Positions 19,123 to 28,336 of a DNA stretch of 64,000 bases are shown here, one piece after another. Both the position numbers and the translations under genes were made by a program. Under the pieces are notes generated by a model. It was not told where the DNA came from. It worked only from the letters and a program-made list of their open reading frames with translations, and made no database searches. Source of the stretch: Fuerstiella sp. Lineage in GTDB: Bacteria; Planctomycetota; Planctomycetia; Planctomycetales; Planctomycetaceae. Where the stretch lies: NCBI GenBank assembly GCA_022447225.1, contig JAKVAZ010000009.1, positions 253,886 to 317,885 on the forward strand, read 5' to 3'. Every line of letters begins with the position of its first letter. The stretch's first letter is position 1.

Positions 19123-20295
19123 CTACTGGAAACACAGCAAACGTCCCCCGCTGGTGTCTTCACCAACCACCATACATTTCTCCCCAATGGCCATTCCGGC
19201 ACTAATCGGATGTCCTGCATGGTACTTCCAGACTTCTTTACCATCGTCAAGCGACAGACCATAGATATTTCCGTCACCTGACCCGAAGAAGACCCGAGAA
19301 CCAACTACCGCCGCCGAGCAGTCAATTCGGGCATTCGTCGCAAATTTCCAGCGGGACCTTCCCGTTTCACGATCGATGGCATACATAACCTTGTCATGCG
19401 ATCCAACAAGAATCAGGTCATCTGTCGCTACGGCCGACGCATGAATCGACTGCTGTCGCTCTCCCTCATAACGCCAAAGCACATCACCGGTCTTCCAGTT
19501 CAATGCCGTCATCACGCCCCTGTGAGAGCCAACATACAAGGAATCGCCAACAACTGCCGGTGAAGCGATCAAATAGTCGTTCATATCGACTGACAGAACT
19601 TCCTCTCGACTCCGCAGATCGATGACTCTCAACTCTGAGTCACATCCTGACACAAATGTAAAATGGTCAACGATTGCCGGCGAGCAGTTAATGCGATCTC
19701 GCGTCTGAAACCGGGAAATTTCTTTACCATCCAGTGACAAAAAATATAGAAACGAATCGTGTGACGCCAGAATCAGCTGCTCATTCCAGTAACCGACCCC
19801 GCCGGCAATCTCCGCTCCGGTTTCGAACGGTGACGGCCAGCGATGCTTACCCGATTTAATATCAATGGCGTGCAGATATCCGTCTTCATCTCCCGCGTAA
19901 ACTGTGTCACCAACGACAAGTGGCGCCGCCTTGAAACCAGGAGCAAACTCTTTTTCGTCGCTGCTGGCAATTGAGCGACACTTCCACACCACATGTCCTG
20001 TATCTCGTTCCAAACAGTACAGATAACCCTCCAGTGCCGGAGCGTAGACAAAGTCACCAACGATTGCGCATGTGCCCACCCAGCCATCTTTGGATTCGAG
20101 TTCCCACAACAATTCGGGACGGTCTGACAACGACGTCCGGGCCACACCACGCTGATCCGGTGTCCCCCGAAAGGCGGGCCAACCGCCGGGCAACTCTCCC
20201 GTCGATTCCTGGCACAAAGCACGTTGTGGCAGAACAAACCCTACTACTCCAGTGAACAATGCAATCAGAATCATGCGACGATGGAAGTGCCGCAT
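19123..20295 (-). CDS. PQQ-like beta-propeller repeat protein, exported
   Basis: 390 residues beginning with a signal peptide (RRMILIALFTGVVGFVLPQRALCQ), so periplasmic or surface-located. Seven propeller blades are visible through recurring patterns such as GYLYCLERDTGHVVWK, GYLHAIDIKSGKHRW, GVMTALNWKTGDVLWRYE, KVMYAIDRETGRSRWKF and NIYGLSLDDGKEVWKY. This is the PQQ-enzyme/BamB-like fold. The catalytic residues of quinoprotein dehydrogenases were not identified, so it may be a binding scaffold rather than an enzyme. The start at 20295 was chosen over longer frames because GGGAG precedes it and the signal peptide begins there. It lies 34 bases after the iron-type alcohol dehydrogenase gene, so the two are probably cotranscribed. 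Confidence 0.85.
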   Translation of the reverse strand: MRHFHRRMILIALFTGVVGFVLPQRALCQESTGELPGGWPAFRGTPDQRGVARTSLSDRPELLWELESKDGWVGTCAIVGDFVYAPALEGYLYCLERDTGHVVWKCRSIASSDEKEFAPGFKAAPLVVGDTVYAGDEDGYLHAIDIKSGKHRWPSPFETGAEIAGGVGYWNEQLILASHDSFLYFLSLDGKEISRFQTRDRINCSPAIVDHFTFVSGCDSELRVIDLRSREEVLSVDMNDYLIASPAVVGDSLYVGSHRGVMTALNWKTGDVLWRYEGERQQSIHASAVATDDLILVGSHDKVMYAIDRETGRSRWKFATNARIDCSAAVVGSRVFFGSGDGNIYGLSLDDGKEVWKYHAGHPISAGMAIGEKCMVVGEDTSGGRLLCFQ

Positions 20296-20329
20296 CACAG
20301 AATCTCCCTTATCATCACGCAAAATTGTC

Positions 20330-21562
20330 TCAACCCACATGTTTAACGGAGGCAGTCCCGCTTGCCAGAGCATTTCTGTAGACCTGACAAAAATCGTCTG
20401 CATCCATTTTTCGAGGATTAAAAGTCCCGGTCCACTGCTGCGACGCTTCTTCAGACAGAGTCCGTATGTTTTCCAGCAGTTCATTCTCGTCGGCCAGTTC
20501 CGCAAGAGATGTGGGCATATCAGCTCTCACCAGAAGTTTGGTAAATCGATCGGCCAGTTCCCGCGAAGCGTGCTCCGGTGAATCCGTTGACTCGGCCCAG
20601 CCCGCCGAGACCGCCAGATCATGATACAGCTCCCCGACTGTTGATATGTTCCATCGAATCACACGGGGAAGCAGAAGCCCAACGGCCCGACCGTGAACAG
20701 TGCCAAAGTGCGCTGTAAGCGGATTAGCCAGAGCATGCGCGGCCCCGAGCATGCTGTTTTCGATCGCCGTTCCGGCGAAATGCGCTCCCAACTGCATGCG
20801 CCCCCGAGCTTCCAGATCGCCAGGATTGTCCAGTATCGCCGGAAACGCGTCTGACAACAGCCTCCATGCCTGTCTGGCAAACATCTGCGACACAGGGTTG
20901 CGATTTTTTGTCACAAAACTCTCTATTGCGTGCGTCATTGCATCGATGCCGGTTACGGTGGCCACTGAATGCGGCATTGTGACTGTCAATTCGGGGTCCA
21001 GTATTGCTGCCCGACACGCAGCCCTGGGGTCGCCACACGGCATCTTCATGTGTGTGACAGGATCAGCGATGACGGCAAACGATTGTGCCTCACTTCCCGT
21101 ACCGGCAGTTGTCGGAACGGAGATCATCGGGAGCATTGGCGCCTTTGCCTTGCCCACGCCCCGATAGTCCTGCATTTGCCCACCACTTGTCAGTAGAAAA
21201 TTGGCGCCTTTAGCACAGTCAATGCTGCTGCCTCCACCTAAACCGACGATGAAATCCACTTTGTGCGGTTCAGCAAACGCGGTGCACCGTTCCACATCTT
21301 CCGTGGTGGGATTTTCGGACACACGGTCAAACACGAACACTGAGATGCCGGCTGCCCGCAACATTCCCGCCGCCCGACTGCAGTGTCCGGCTTTTCTGAG
21401 CCCGGCATCGGTTACCAGCAACACACGCGAACCACCCAACTCCAGGACCAGGTCACTGAGACGGTCAACGGCCCCCTGTCCGAATATCAGACGGGTTCGG
21501 GGCTGATACTGAAAGGAAGATAACCCGTGTTCGGATGACGTCATGTTGCCGCTGGATCTCAT
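20330..21562 (-). CDS. Iron-containing (group III) alcohol dehydrogenase
   Basis: A 410-residue NAD(P)-dependent dehydrogenase of the Fe-ADH family. The cofactor loop is GLGGGSSIDCAKG, with SVPTTAGTGSEA after it. Metal-ligand motifs are TGIDAMTHAIES (Asp and His) and GAAHALANPLTAHFGTVHG (two further His). Likely activity is interconversion of a small alcohol and aldehyde; the substrate cannot be predicted. Start: ATG 21562 gives the most complete protein and ATG 21544 is a second choice. The open frame extends further upstream, but that part does not resemble the family. It is the first gene of a likely operon with the propeller protein, and divergent from the ABC importer. Confidence 0.9.
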   Translation of the reverse strand: MRSSGNMTSSEHGLSSFQYQPRTRLIFGQGAVDRLSDLVLELGGSRVLLVTDAGLRKAGHCSRAAGMLRAAGISVFVFDRVSENPTTEDVERCTAFAEPHKVDFIVGLGGGSSIDCAKGANFLLTSGGQMQDYRGVGKAKAPMLPMISVPTTAGTGSEAQSFAVIADPVTHMKMPCGDPRAACRAAILDPELTVTMPHSVATVTGIDAMTHAIESFVTKNRNPVSQMFARQAWRLLSDAFPAILDNPGDLEARGRMQLGAHFAGTAIENSMLGAAHALANPLTAHFGTVHGRAVGLLLPRVIRWNISTVGELYHDLAVSAGWAESTDSPEHASRELADRFTKLLVRADMPTSLAELADENELLENIRTLSEEASQQWTGTFNPRKMDADDFCQVYRNALASGTASVKHVG

Positions 21563-21923
21563 ACGTGGAAAGACAGAATTGCGGACAGCACTCTCGCCGG
21601 CACGAGGGTAAACGAAAGTAAACAGGCAGGACCCACAAGAATACCGAGTCAAAAGCCGGTTGAAAACCGACTCGTCGACCGTGTTCCTGATGAGAACATT
21701 AGGCAAATTCCATAGACAGCACTTGACCGCGATTAAATGTGATGACTCAGCTGGTCCCCCCTGCCGACCTGTCCGGTTCGTAAAACCGGATAAACATGGA
21801 ATAATGGAGGTGTGGCCTGCCCTTGCAGCGCTGTCTGCCACGGCATAACTTTTCTGCTAAATCGACGAAATCCGAAGAGTCGTCAGAACATCTCCTTCGG
21901 TGACGAGGCCGTTCAGGTAAACG
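21563..21923. other. Divergent promoter region with two related hairpins
   Basis: 361 bases between the alcohol dehydrogenase and the ABC importer. It holds two imperfectly related palindromes: CCGGTT-GAA-AACCG (about 21656-21669, within a larger stem-loop 21645-21674) and TCCGGTT-CGTAA-AACCGGA (21772-21790). Both share the CCGGTT/AACCG core and lie about 110 bases apart, which would suit a shared regulator or simple hairpins. No confident -35/-10 pair was seen. Confidence 0.4.
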
Positions 21924-23786
21924 ATGAATCACCATACGAGACCATTTCTGCAAGTGACCGTGTTGAGCTGGGTGGCTCTGTGGGCTTGTTCTCAGACTGC
22001 CGCCGACCTGCCGGAGTTCACACAATCCTCAGAAGGACCCCCGCTGCGTATCGGACACTTTCCGATGCGCAGTGAGGGTCCCAAGTCACTTGATCCGATT
22101 CGTGGCTCGACGGTCTATGAAAATCGTTGTGCCAGCCAGATCATCGAAACCCTGCTGCAGTACAAGTATCTCAAACGGCCGTTTGAACTCGAACCACTGC
22201 TGCTTTCGGAGATGCCCACGTCAGCAGATCAGCGTACGTGGACGTTTCGTCTGAAGAAAGGAATTTGCTTTCACGATGACCCCTGTTTTCCCCAGGGTCG
22301 GGGCCGCGAACTGACCGCATCCGATGTGTTCTATTCATGGAAACGTATGGCGGACACTCAGGCCGGCTCAAAGGTCTGGTGGGTCATTAAGGATACGATC
22401 GTGGGGTTCGATGATTTCCGCAGAGAACAGCAGCGCCGGGTCGATTCAGGAGAAAAGTTTGACTACGACGCTCCGGTTGCCGGATTCACCGTTGTCAATG
22501 ACTATGAATTTCAGGTGACACTTGTTCAGCCGTCCGCACGATTCTTTTGGGTGCTTGCAATGTTTCAGACCGGTGTGGTGCCCCGCGAAGCCATTGACAG
22601 ATATGGCTCCCGTTTCGGACTGCGTCCGGTCGGGACAGGCCCGTTCGTTCTCAAACCCGGTGACTGGCAGTTCGGACTGAAAATGACATTCAGACGTAAT
22701 CCGAACTATCACGAATGTCGTTTTCCACACGAACACATGCCGGAAGACGAGACGTACGGCCTGCACGAGGCTGCTGGCCGAAAACTGCCCCTGCTGGATG
22801 TCATTCATATCTCATTCTTTCAGCAGGATCAGCCGATGTGGCTGCATTTTCGCGCCAAAGATTTCGACTTCGCCCAGGTTCCGGCAGAAAATTTTCCTCA
22901 GGTCTTCACCAAACGAACTGTCAATCAAAAGACGACCGTGGCGCTGCGCCCAAGATGGAAGGATCAGGGCATTCGTTCAGTGGGCGTTCCATTGCTGGAT
23001 TTCATTTTCTATGGTTTCAATATGGATGATGAACTGCTGGGTGGCATGTCCGAAAATAACAGGAAACTTCGACAGGCAATCTGCCTGGCTCTGGACTGGA
23101 ACGAACGGAACGAAACGTTCTATAACGGATTAAATGTGGTGTATGACGGCGTGATTCCGCCATCACTGGACGGTCATCCTCCAACCGGTCAATCCCCTCA
23201 CAGCTATCGTGGTCCGAACATTGAACGCGCCAGACGGCTGCTGGCCGAGGCCGGATATCCCGACGGGCGCGGCCTGCCGGTCATCGACTATTTCACTTCT
23301 CAGGGACGCAACAATCGCGAACAGAGTGAAATGTTGCGTCGACAGCTGGCAACAATCAACGTGCGGATCAAAAATAACCTGGTTGATTTCCCCACACTGA
23401 TATCAACGGTCGATCGCAGAAAGGCTGCATTCTTTTCATTCGCATGGGGTTCCGACTATCCGGACGGTGAGAACAACCTGGCACTGTTCTATGGTCCGAA
23501 TGAAAGCCCTGGGTCGAATCACTATAATTACAGGAACCCCGAGTATGATGCGTTATATGAGCAGATTTTGGGAATGCAGCCCTGCCCGGAACGCACTGCC
23601 ATCTACGAGCGCATGCAGCAGATCATTCTTACAGACTGTCCGTATGCAGGCAGCATGGCGAGAACACGTCACTATGTGATTCACCATCGCATGAAGTACT
23701 TCAAGCCCGTTGAAACTTTTGAGAACTGGTTTAAGTACGTCGACATTCAGGATGACAGCTCGCAGATGGCTTCACGGGCCGATTAG
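21924..23786 (+). CDS. ABC transporter substrate-binding lipoprotein (SBP_bac_5, OppA-like)
   Basis: 620 residues. An N-terminal hydrophobic stretch ends in LWACS, a likely lipoprotein cysteine near residue 22. The body matches family 5 extracellular solute-binding proteins: KSLDPIRGSTVYENRCASQIIETLLQY-type start, WTFRLKKGICFHDD, GRELTASDVFYSWKRM, GTGPFVLK, RQAICLALDWNERN and ERARRLLAEAGYPDG. It should capture a peptide or similar ligand and deliver it to the permeases encoded next. The start is ATG 21924, AGG about 7 bases upstream. First gene of a five-gene operon; 61 bases separate it from the first permease. The actual ligand is unknown. Confidence 0.92.
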   Translation: MNHHTRPFLQVTVLSWVALWACSQTAADLPEFTQSSEGPPLRIGHFPMRSEGPKSLDPIRGSTVYENRCASQIIETLLQYKYLKRPFELEPLLLSEMPTSADQRTWTFRLKKGICFHDDPCFPQGRGRELTASDVFYSWKRMADTQAGSKVWWVIKDTIVGFDDFRREQQRRVDSGEKFDYDAPVAGFTVVNDYEFQVTLVQPSARFFWVLAMFQTGVVPREAIDRYGSRFGLRPVGTGPFVLKPGDWQFGLKMTFRRNPNYHECRFPHEHMPEDETYGLHEAAGRKLPLLDVIHISFFQQDQPMWLHFRAKDFDFAQVPAENFPQVFTKRTVNQKTTVALRPRWKDQGIRSVGVPLLDFIFYGFNMDDELLGGMSENNRKLRQAICLALDWNERNETFYNGLNVVYDGVIPPSLDGHPPTGQSPHSYRGPNIERARRLLAEAGYPDGRGLPVIDYFTSQGRNNREQSEMLRRQLATINVRIKNNLVDFPTLISTVDRRKAAFFSFAWGSDYPDGENNLALFYGPNESPGSNHYNYRNPEYDALYEQILGMQPCPERTAIYERMQQIILTDCPYAGSMARTRHYVIHHRMKYFKPVETFENWFKYVDIQDDSSQMASRAD

Positions 23787-23847
23787 CGTTCGCCCCGGGG
23801 CCGCGAGAATTTCCTGCAGATCCGCACTCAACAGAAAATGATTATCT

Positions 23848-24867
23848 ATGTTGTTCCATCTGCTGAACGGAATGGCCGGGGCGGTCCCGTGGGAATATAT
23901 CCTTCGGCGAACATTGTACTGCGTTCCGGTTTATCTGGGTATTGTTCTGCTGATGATGCTGGCACTGCGGGTTCGGGATCCGGTTCCGGCATTCATGGGG
24001 AAGAATGCAACCGTGGAAGAAATTGACCAGAGGCGACGTGACTACGGACTGGACCGGCCGTTCGTCGTCCAGTACGGAGTATTTGTCAGACAACTGCTGA
24101 CCATGAACTTTCAGCAGGAAAGCTGGCAGCAGGAAGGGCGTTCAACTGGTGAAATTCTCCGCGGCGGTCTTGGTCCAACACTGGCGCTGACCGTTCCGGC
24201 GTTGTTTCTGACCACCGTTATTTCCGTTTCTGTTGCACTGGTTTCTGCCTGGTTTCGCGGGCGTTTGCCGGACCGCCTGCTGGTGATCAGTGCGGTGTTC
24301 GGCATGAGTATCAGTTTTCTGGTTTACATTATTGTGGGCCAGTATTTCCTTGGATTTGCCGTCAGGGGTTCCACAGGGGCCGCACCATTTGCGATCAGCG
24401 GATACGAAAGTCTTCAGCAGACGTCCCTTTTCGAATATGTCACCGCAAAATGGCCCTACTACTGTCTGCTCCCGGTGATGATCAGTGTCATCGTTTCGAT
24501 GGGATACGACACGCGATTCTATCGGGCCGTCATGGTGGATGAATCGGAGCGGGATTACATCGTCACGGCCAGAGCTAAAGGAGCTTCCCAACCACGCATT
24601 ATGTTTATCCATCTGTTGAAGAATGCCATGATTCCCGTGATCACGCGTGTGAGTATCAGCATTCCATTTCTGATCACGGGGTCATTCCTGCTGGAAATGT
24701 ATTTCCGGATCCCCGGTATCGGTCGGGCACTGATCACTGGCGTCTTCCAGGCTGACTTTCCTGTGGTGCAGGCCATCGCCGCAGTATTTGCGGCAGTGTA
24801 TCTTGCCAGTAACCTTCTGACTGACGTGCTCTATTCGATGGTTGATCCCAGGGTACGACTGTCATGA
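23848..24867 (+). CDS. Oligopeptide-type ABC transporter permease (OppB-like)
   Basis: A 339-residue inner-membrane permease with six hydrophobic segments. The first follows YILRRTLYCVPVYLGIVLL, the family hallmark LDRPFVVQYGVF comes near residue 70, and the EAA loop that contacts the ATPases reads DYIVTARAKGASQPRIMFIHLL. The C-terminus has the typical IPGIGRALITGVFQADFPVVQA. It pairs with the OppC-like gene, whose ATG overlaps this stop codon (ATGA, 24864-24867), implying translational coupling. Its start is somewhat uncertain because no clear ribosome site precedes 23848; ATG 23872 is an alternative. Confidence 0.92.
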   Translation: MLFHLLNGMAGAVPWEYILRRTLYCVPVYLGIVLLMMLALRVRDPVPAFMGKNATVEEIDQRRRDYGLDRPFVVQYGVFVRQLLTMNFQQESWQQEGRSTGEILRGGLGPTLALTVPALFLTTVISVSVALVSAWFRGRLPDRLLVISAVFGMSISFLVYIIVGQYFLGFAVRGSTGAAPFAISGYESLQQTSLFEYVTAKWPYYCLLPVMISVIVSMGYDTRFYRAVMVDESERDYIVTARAKGASQPRIMFIHLLKNAMIPVITRVSISIPFLITGSFLLEMYFRIPGIGRALITGVFQADFPVVQAIAAVFAAVYLASNLLTDVLYSMVDPRVRLS

Positions 24868-26126
24868 CAACACCCCTGTCCCGTTCGCGAGTCTGGAGAA
24901 AGCTGCTCCAGCACCGCCCGGCACTCATCTCACTGTTTGTAATCCTCGCCTATGTAGGCGCAGGTGCGGCAGTACTGTGCGGGTGGGTAACGGTTGAACA
25001 TACAGACGCAGCGTACGCTGCACCACAGATTCCGGGATTCGGATTGTTACCCGAACCTGACGAACGTATTGAAGATGTGGCCTGGTATCTGAACAGGATC
25101 CGGATTCCACTGAGCAGTCTGGATCCCGTAGAGGCGTTTCAGAATTTTCCCATTGAAGGTCTTGCTCCGGCAGACCTGTCGGTCGCAGAACTGCGGGCAC
25201 GACTTGCCGCCGCCGACCGGCAGCTGATCGAGCTGCGCCACTTCCCGGACATTAACACATTAGTCGCTTCCGGAGGCAGTGACGGACAGCAGGCCATCAT
25301 TCAGCTCCAGACACTTGAGCAGGATTCCGCAGCATTATTCACTCTGGCTCCGGGCGTAAGTCCCGCGGTTCGCCGGATACATTTGTCTCTCGGTACAGAT
25401 CGCCTGGGTCGCTCGATTTTGTTACGAGCCGTTTACTCGATTCGTGTTGCGATCCTTGTGGGACTGGTAACGGGACTGTTGTCAGTTGCCACAGGAGCCA
25501 CACTGGGGCTGGTCGCCGGCTATTTCGGGGGATGGGTTGATGTTGCAGTCTCGTGGCTGTATTCCACGTTCGCTTCGATCCCAAACATTGTGTTGCTGAT
25601 ATTGATGGTCTATATCTTTCGGGAAGGCACCATCGACGAAAAGATCAACAACGCCACCGGAGATTTGCTCAAAAGACTGCTGGGCGGGGTCCGACTGGAT
25701 GAGACCCTGGTGCCTGTTTATGTCGCCTTTTGCGCTACGTTCTGGATCGGCCCGTGCCGTGTCATTCGTGGTGAAGCCTTAAAGCTTCGGGAACTTGAAT
25801 ATATTCAGGCAGCCCGGGTCCTTGGCTACGGTCGACATCGAATCCTGTTGAGACATCTGCTTCCAAACGTGTCGCACCTGATACTGATCAATTTCTCGCT
25901 GTTGTTTATCGGGGCGATCAAGTCCGAAGTTATCCTGAGTTTTCTTGGCCTTGGTGTTCAGGAAGGAGCCAGCTGGGGACTCATGATCAGTTTCGCAAAA
26001 GATGAAGTCGTAAACGGATTTTTCTGGCAGATCGGAGTCGCCACTGTATTCATGTTCGGCCTGGTTCTTGCTTTCAACATACTTTCAGACGGACTGCAGG
26101 ATATTCTCGACCCAAAACACGTCTAA
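24864..26126 (+). CDS. Oligopeptide-type ABC transporter permease (OppC-like) with a large periplasmic insertion
   Basis: 420 residues against roughly 300 for ordinary OppC. After the first membrane segment (about residues 20-42) an insertion runs to about residue 170, charged and partly helical (PADLSVAELRARLAAADRQ). The usual family core then resumes at LGTDRLGRSILLRAVYS, GLVAGYFGGWVD and the EAA loop LEYIQAARVLGYGRHRILLRHLLPN, ending with FNILSDGLQDILDP. The insertion lies outside the membrane and could form an extra contact with the binding protein. Start ATG 24864 overlaps the stop of the OppB-like gene. It is followed, 28 bases on, by the first ATPase gene. Confidence 0.92.
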   Translation: MTTPLSRSRVWRKLLQHRPALISLFVILAYVGAGAAVLCGWVTVEHTDAAYAAPQIPGFGLLPEPDERIEDVAWYLNRIRIPLSSLDPVEAFQNFPIEGLAPADLSVAELRARLAAADRQLIELRHFPDINTLVASGGSDGQQAIIQLQTLEQDSAALFTLAPGVSPAVRRIHLSLGTDRLGRSILLRAVYSIRVAILVGLVTGLLSVATGATLGLVAGYFGGWVDVAVSWLYSTFASIPNIVLLILMVYIFREGTIDEKINNATGDLLKRLLGGVRLDETLVPVYVAFCATFWIGPCRVIRGEALKLRELEYIQAARVLGYGRHRILLRHLLPNVSHLILINFSLLFIGAIKSEVILSFLGLGVQEGASWGLMISFAKDEVVNGFFWQIGVATVFMFGLVLAFNILSDGLQDILDPKHV

Positions 26127-26154
26127 ACCGTACGATCTAGAAGGATTCATTTCA

Positions 26155-27192
26155 GTGCCGTCACAAATTGATGGAACAATATCGACAGCCCCATCGGTGA
26201 ACACAGCCGAAGTCGTACTGAGTGTTCGCAGTCTGGCAACCACATTTCGGACGGAACATGGCCCCGCAACAGCCGTGACAGACGTGAGTTTTGACCTGCA
26301 CCCAGGTGAAGTTCTCGGTATTGTTGGAGAAAGCGGATGCGGCAAGTCTGTGACCGGCAAATCAATCATGCGGCTGCTGCCGGAACATGTCACGACTTAC
26401 GGCGTGAACAGCAAAATCGTTCTGGGGAACGACAATCTCCTGAAGATGAACCGGAAACAGATGTGTGAAATTCGGGGGAACCGAATTGCCATGATATTTC
26501 AAGAGCCAATGACGGCTCTCAATCCGGTCTTCACTGTCGGATGGCAACTGGATGAGGCCCTCCGGCTTCATACACGGCTGAATCGTGCGGAACGTCGGAC
26601 CAGGGCCGTCGAAATGCTGCGCACGGTTGATCTCCCGAATCCGAAGCGCAGGTATCATGAGTATCCTCATCAACTGTCCGGCGGAATGCGTCAACGTGTG
26701 CTGATCGCGATTGCTTTGTGCTGTGAACCGGAAATCCTGATCGCCGATGAACCAACAACGGCACTTGACGTGACGATTCAGGCTCAGATTCTGAAACTAA
26801 TGGACAATCTGCGTCATCGGACCGGTACGGCTGTTTTGCTGATCACTCATGACCTGGGTGTCGTTGCTCAAATCTGCGACCGCGTCGTGGTAATGTATGC
26901 AGGACAGGTGGTCGAAACCGCACCGGTGAATGACCTGTTTCATTGTCCCGGACACCCGTACACCAGGGCACTGCTCGACTCAATTCCCCAGGCAGGCGGC
27001 AGAATCAAGGGCCGGCGTCTGTCCACAATTGAGGGGCTCGTTCCAGGACTGTTTCAAATGCCACAAGGCTGTCGGTTTGCCGCACGCTGTCCCGGACGCG
27101 AACAAAACTGTGTGGACGAACTGCCGGAAGTGCGGACATTCGGAACAGACCGCTGTATCCGGTGTCACTACCCGCTTCAGGATTCCCCTTAA
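26155..27192 (+). CDS. ABC transporter ATP-binding protein (OppD-like)
   Basis: A 345-residue cytoplasmic ATPase of the peptide-importer type. Walker A is GESGCGKS, the Q-loop region is MIFQEPMTALNPVF, the signature is LSGGMRQR, Walker B is ILIADEPTTALD and the switch histidine is in LLITHDLGV. The C-terminal oligopeptide/dipeptide domain carries the cysteines CRFAARCPGREQNC and CIRCHYP. The start was set at GTG 26155 because AAGGA lies 9 bases upstream and the frame before it overlaps the OppC-like gene without family similarity. It partners the OppF-like ATPase encoded next. Confidence 0.93.
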   Translation: MPSQIDGTISTAPSVNTAEVVLSVRSLATTFRTEHGPATAVTDVSFDLHPGEVLGIVGESGCGKSVTGKSIMRLLPEHVTTYGVNSKIVLGNDNLLKMNRKQMCEIRGNRIAMIFQEPMTALNPVFTVGWQLDEALRLHTRLNRAERRTRAVEMLRTVDLPNPKRRYHEYPHQLSGGMRQRVLIAIALCCEPEILIADEPTTALDVTIQAQILKLMDNLRHRTGTAVLLITHDLGVVAQICDRVVVMYAGQVVETAPVNDLFHCPGHPYTRALLDSIPQAGGRIKGRRLSTIEGLVPGLFQMPQGCRFAARCPGREQNCVDELPEVRTFGTDRCIRCHYPLQDSP

Positions 27193-27245
27193 TCCGTTTT
27201 TCACCACCGAATTTCCGTTCGATTCTCTCTGAACGTCTCAAACAG

Positions 27246-28229
27246 ATGGCACTTGTCGAAGTTGATAATCTTGGTAAATATTTTCCGGTCCGGGGGGGGA
27301 TGCTCGGTCGACAAATCGCTCAGATCCATGCGGTTACCGATGTCACGCTGCGTGTGCAGCGAGGAGAAACCCTGGGAATCATCGGTGAAAGCGGGTGTGG
27401 GAAGTCGACACTCGGCAAACTCATTGTTCGCCTTCTCGATCCCACTTCAGGTGAAATCCGATTTGACGGGCACCCAATCCACCTCGCCTCTCATCGTACA
27501 CTCATGCCGCTGCGTCGCCGGATACAGTTCATATTTCAGGATCCGTATTCGTCACTCAACCCCAAGATGACAGCCGGCCAAATGCTGTCGGAAGTGATTA
27601 GATTCCATCAGATTGTTCCGGCCCGACAGTGTTCGGGATACATTGACGAACTTTTGCGAATGGTTCAGCTCGGAACGGACGCCCGTGATCGTTATCCGCA
27701 CGAATTCTCCGGAGGCCAGCGACAGCGGCTCAACATCGCCAGAGCTCTGGCAGTGAAACCCGAATTCATCATTGCCGACGAACCGGTCTCGGCGCTGGAC
27801 GTGTCAGTCCAGGCACAGATTCTGAATCTGCTGATGGATCTGCGGGAGCAATTTGGCCTGACCCTGATGTTTATCAGTCACGACCTGAAGGTGATTGAAC
27901 ATTTTTGCGATAAAATGGTCGTGATGTATTTGGGTCAGCTCGTTGAAAAACTGTCGTGTGAGGACATACACGCAAACGCGAAACACCCGTACACCCAGGC
28001 ATTGCTGCGGTCCAACCCGATCAACGACCCGCGGGATCGCAAAGAATTGTACATTCTGGAAGGTGAAGTCCCCAGTCCGCGCAATCCGCCGGCCGGATGT
28101 CCGTTTGTGACCCGATGTGAACTGGCCGAAGACCGCTGTCACACAGACCGACCTCAACTCGTGCAGATTAACAATCACCAGGAAGCCGCCTGCTGGCTGG
28201 TGAAAGAATCGGCAACAGAGACGGCCTAA
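27246..28229 (+). CDS. ABC transporter ATP-binding protein (OppF-like)
   Basis: 327 residues, second ATPase of the importer and last gene of the operon. Walker A GESGCGKST, Q-loop IFQDPYSSLNPKM, signature FSGGQRQR, Walker B FIIADEPVSALD and switch LMFISHDLKV are all intact. The C-terminal domain has the cysteine pattern CPFVTRCELAEDRC and a final CW. The start ATG 27246 gives MALVEVDNLGKYF, which matches family beginnings; the frame upstream overlaps the OppD-like stop. All active-site motifs are present in both ATPases, so a working heterodimer is expected. Confidence 0.93.
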   Translation: MALVEVDNLGKYFPVRGGMLGRQIAQIHAVTDVTLRVQRGETLGIIGESGCGKSTLGKLIVRLLDPTSGEIRFDGHPIHLASHRTLMPLRRRIQFIFQDPYSSLNPKMTAGQMLSEVIRFHQIVPARQCSGYIDELLRMVQLGTDARDRYPHEFSGGQRQRLNIARALAVKPEFIIADEPVSALDVSVQAQILNLLMDLREQFGLTLMFISHDLKVIEHFCDKMVVMYLGQLVEKLSCEDIHANAKHPYTQALLRSNPINDPRDRKELYILEGEVPSPRNPPAGCPFVTRCELAEDRCHTDRPQLVQINNHQEAACWLVKESATETA

Positions 28230-28294
28230 AGCGACCAGAGAAACAGACAGGTTTCCTTTGACGAGCGTATCCAGGCAGATATCGCGTCGCTTTT
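28228..28294. terminator. Possible terminator between the importer operon and argH
   Basis: An 8-bp perfect inverted repeat, AAAGCGAC (28228-28235) with GTCGCTTT (28286-28293) followed by another T, overlaps the OppF-like stop codon and could close a long-loop structure. The 50-base loop contains a smaller GAAAC/GTTTC hairpin. Position between convergent genes fits, but the large loop makes it a weak prediction. Confidence 0.3.
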
Positions 28295-28336
28295 CATTCA
28301 GATTCGGTCCGCACCGGAGTCGCCGCCGGCCGGATC

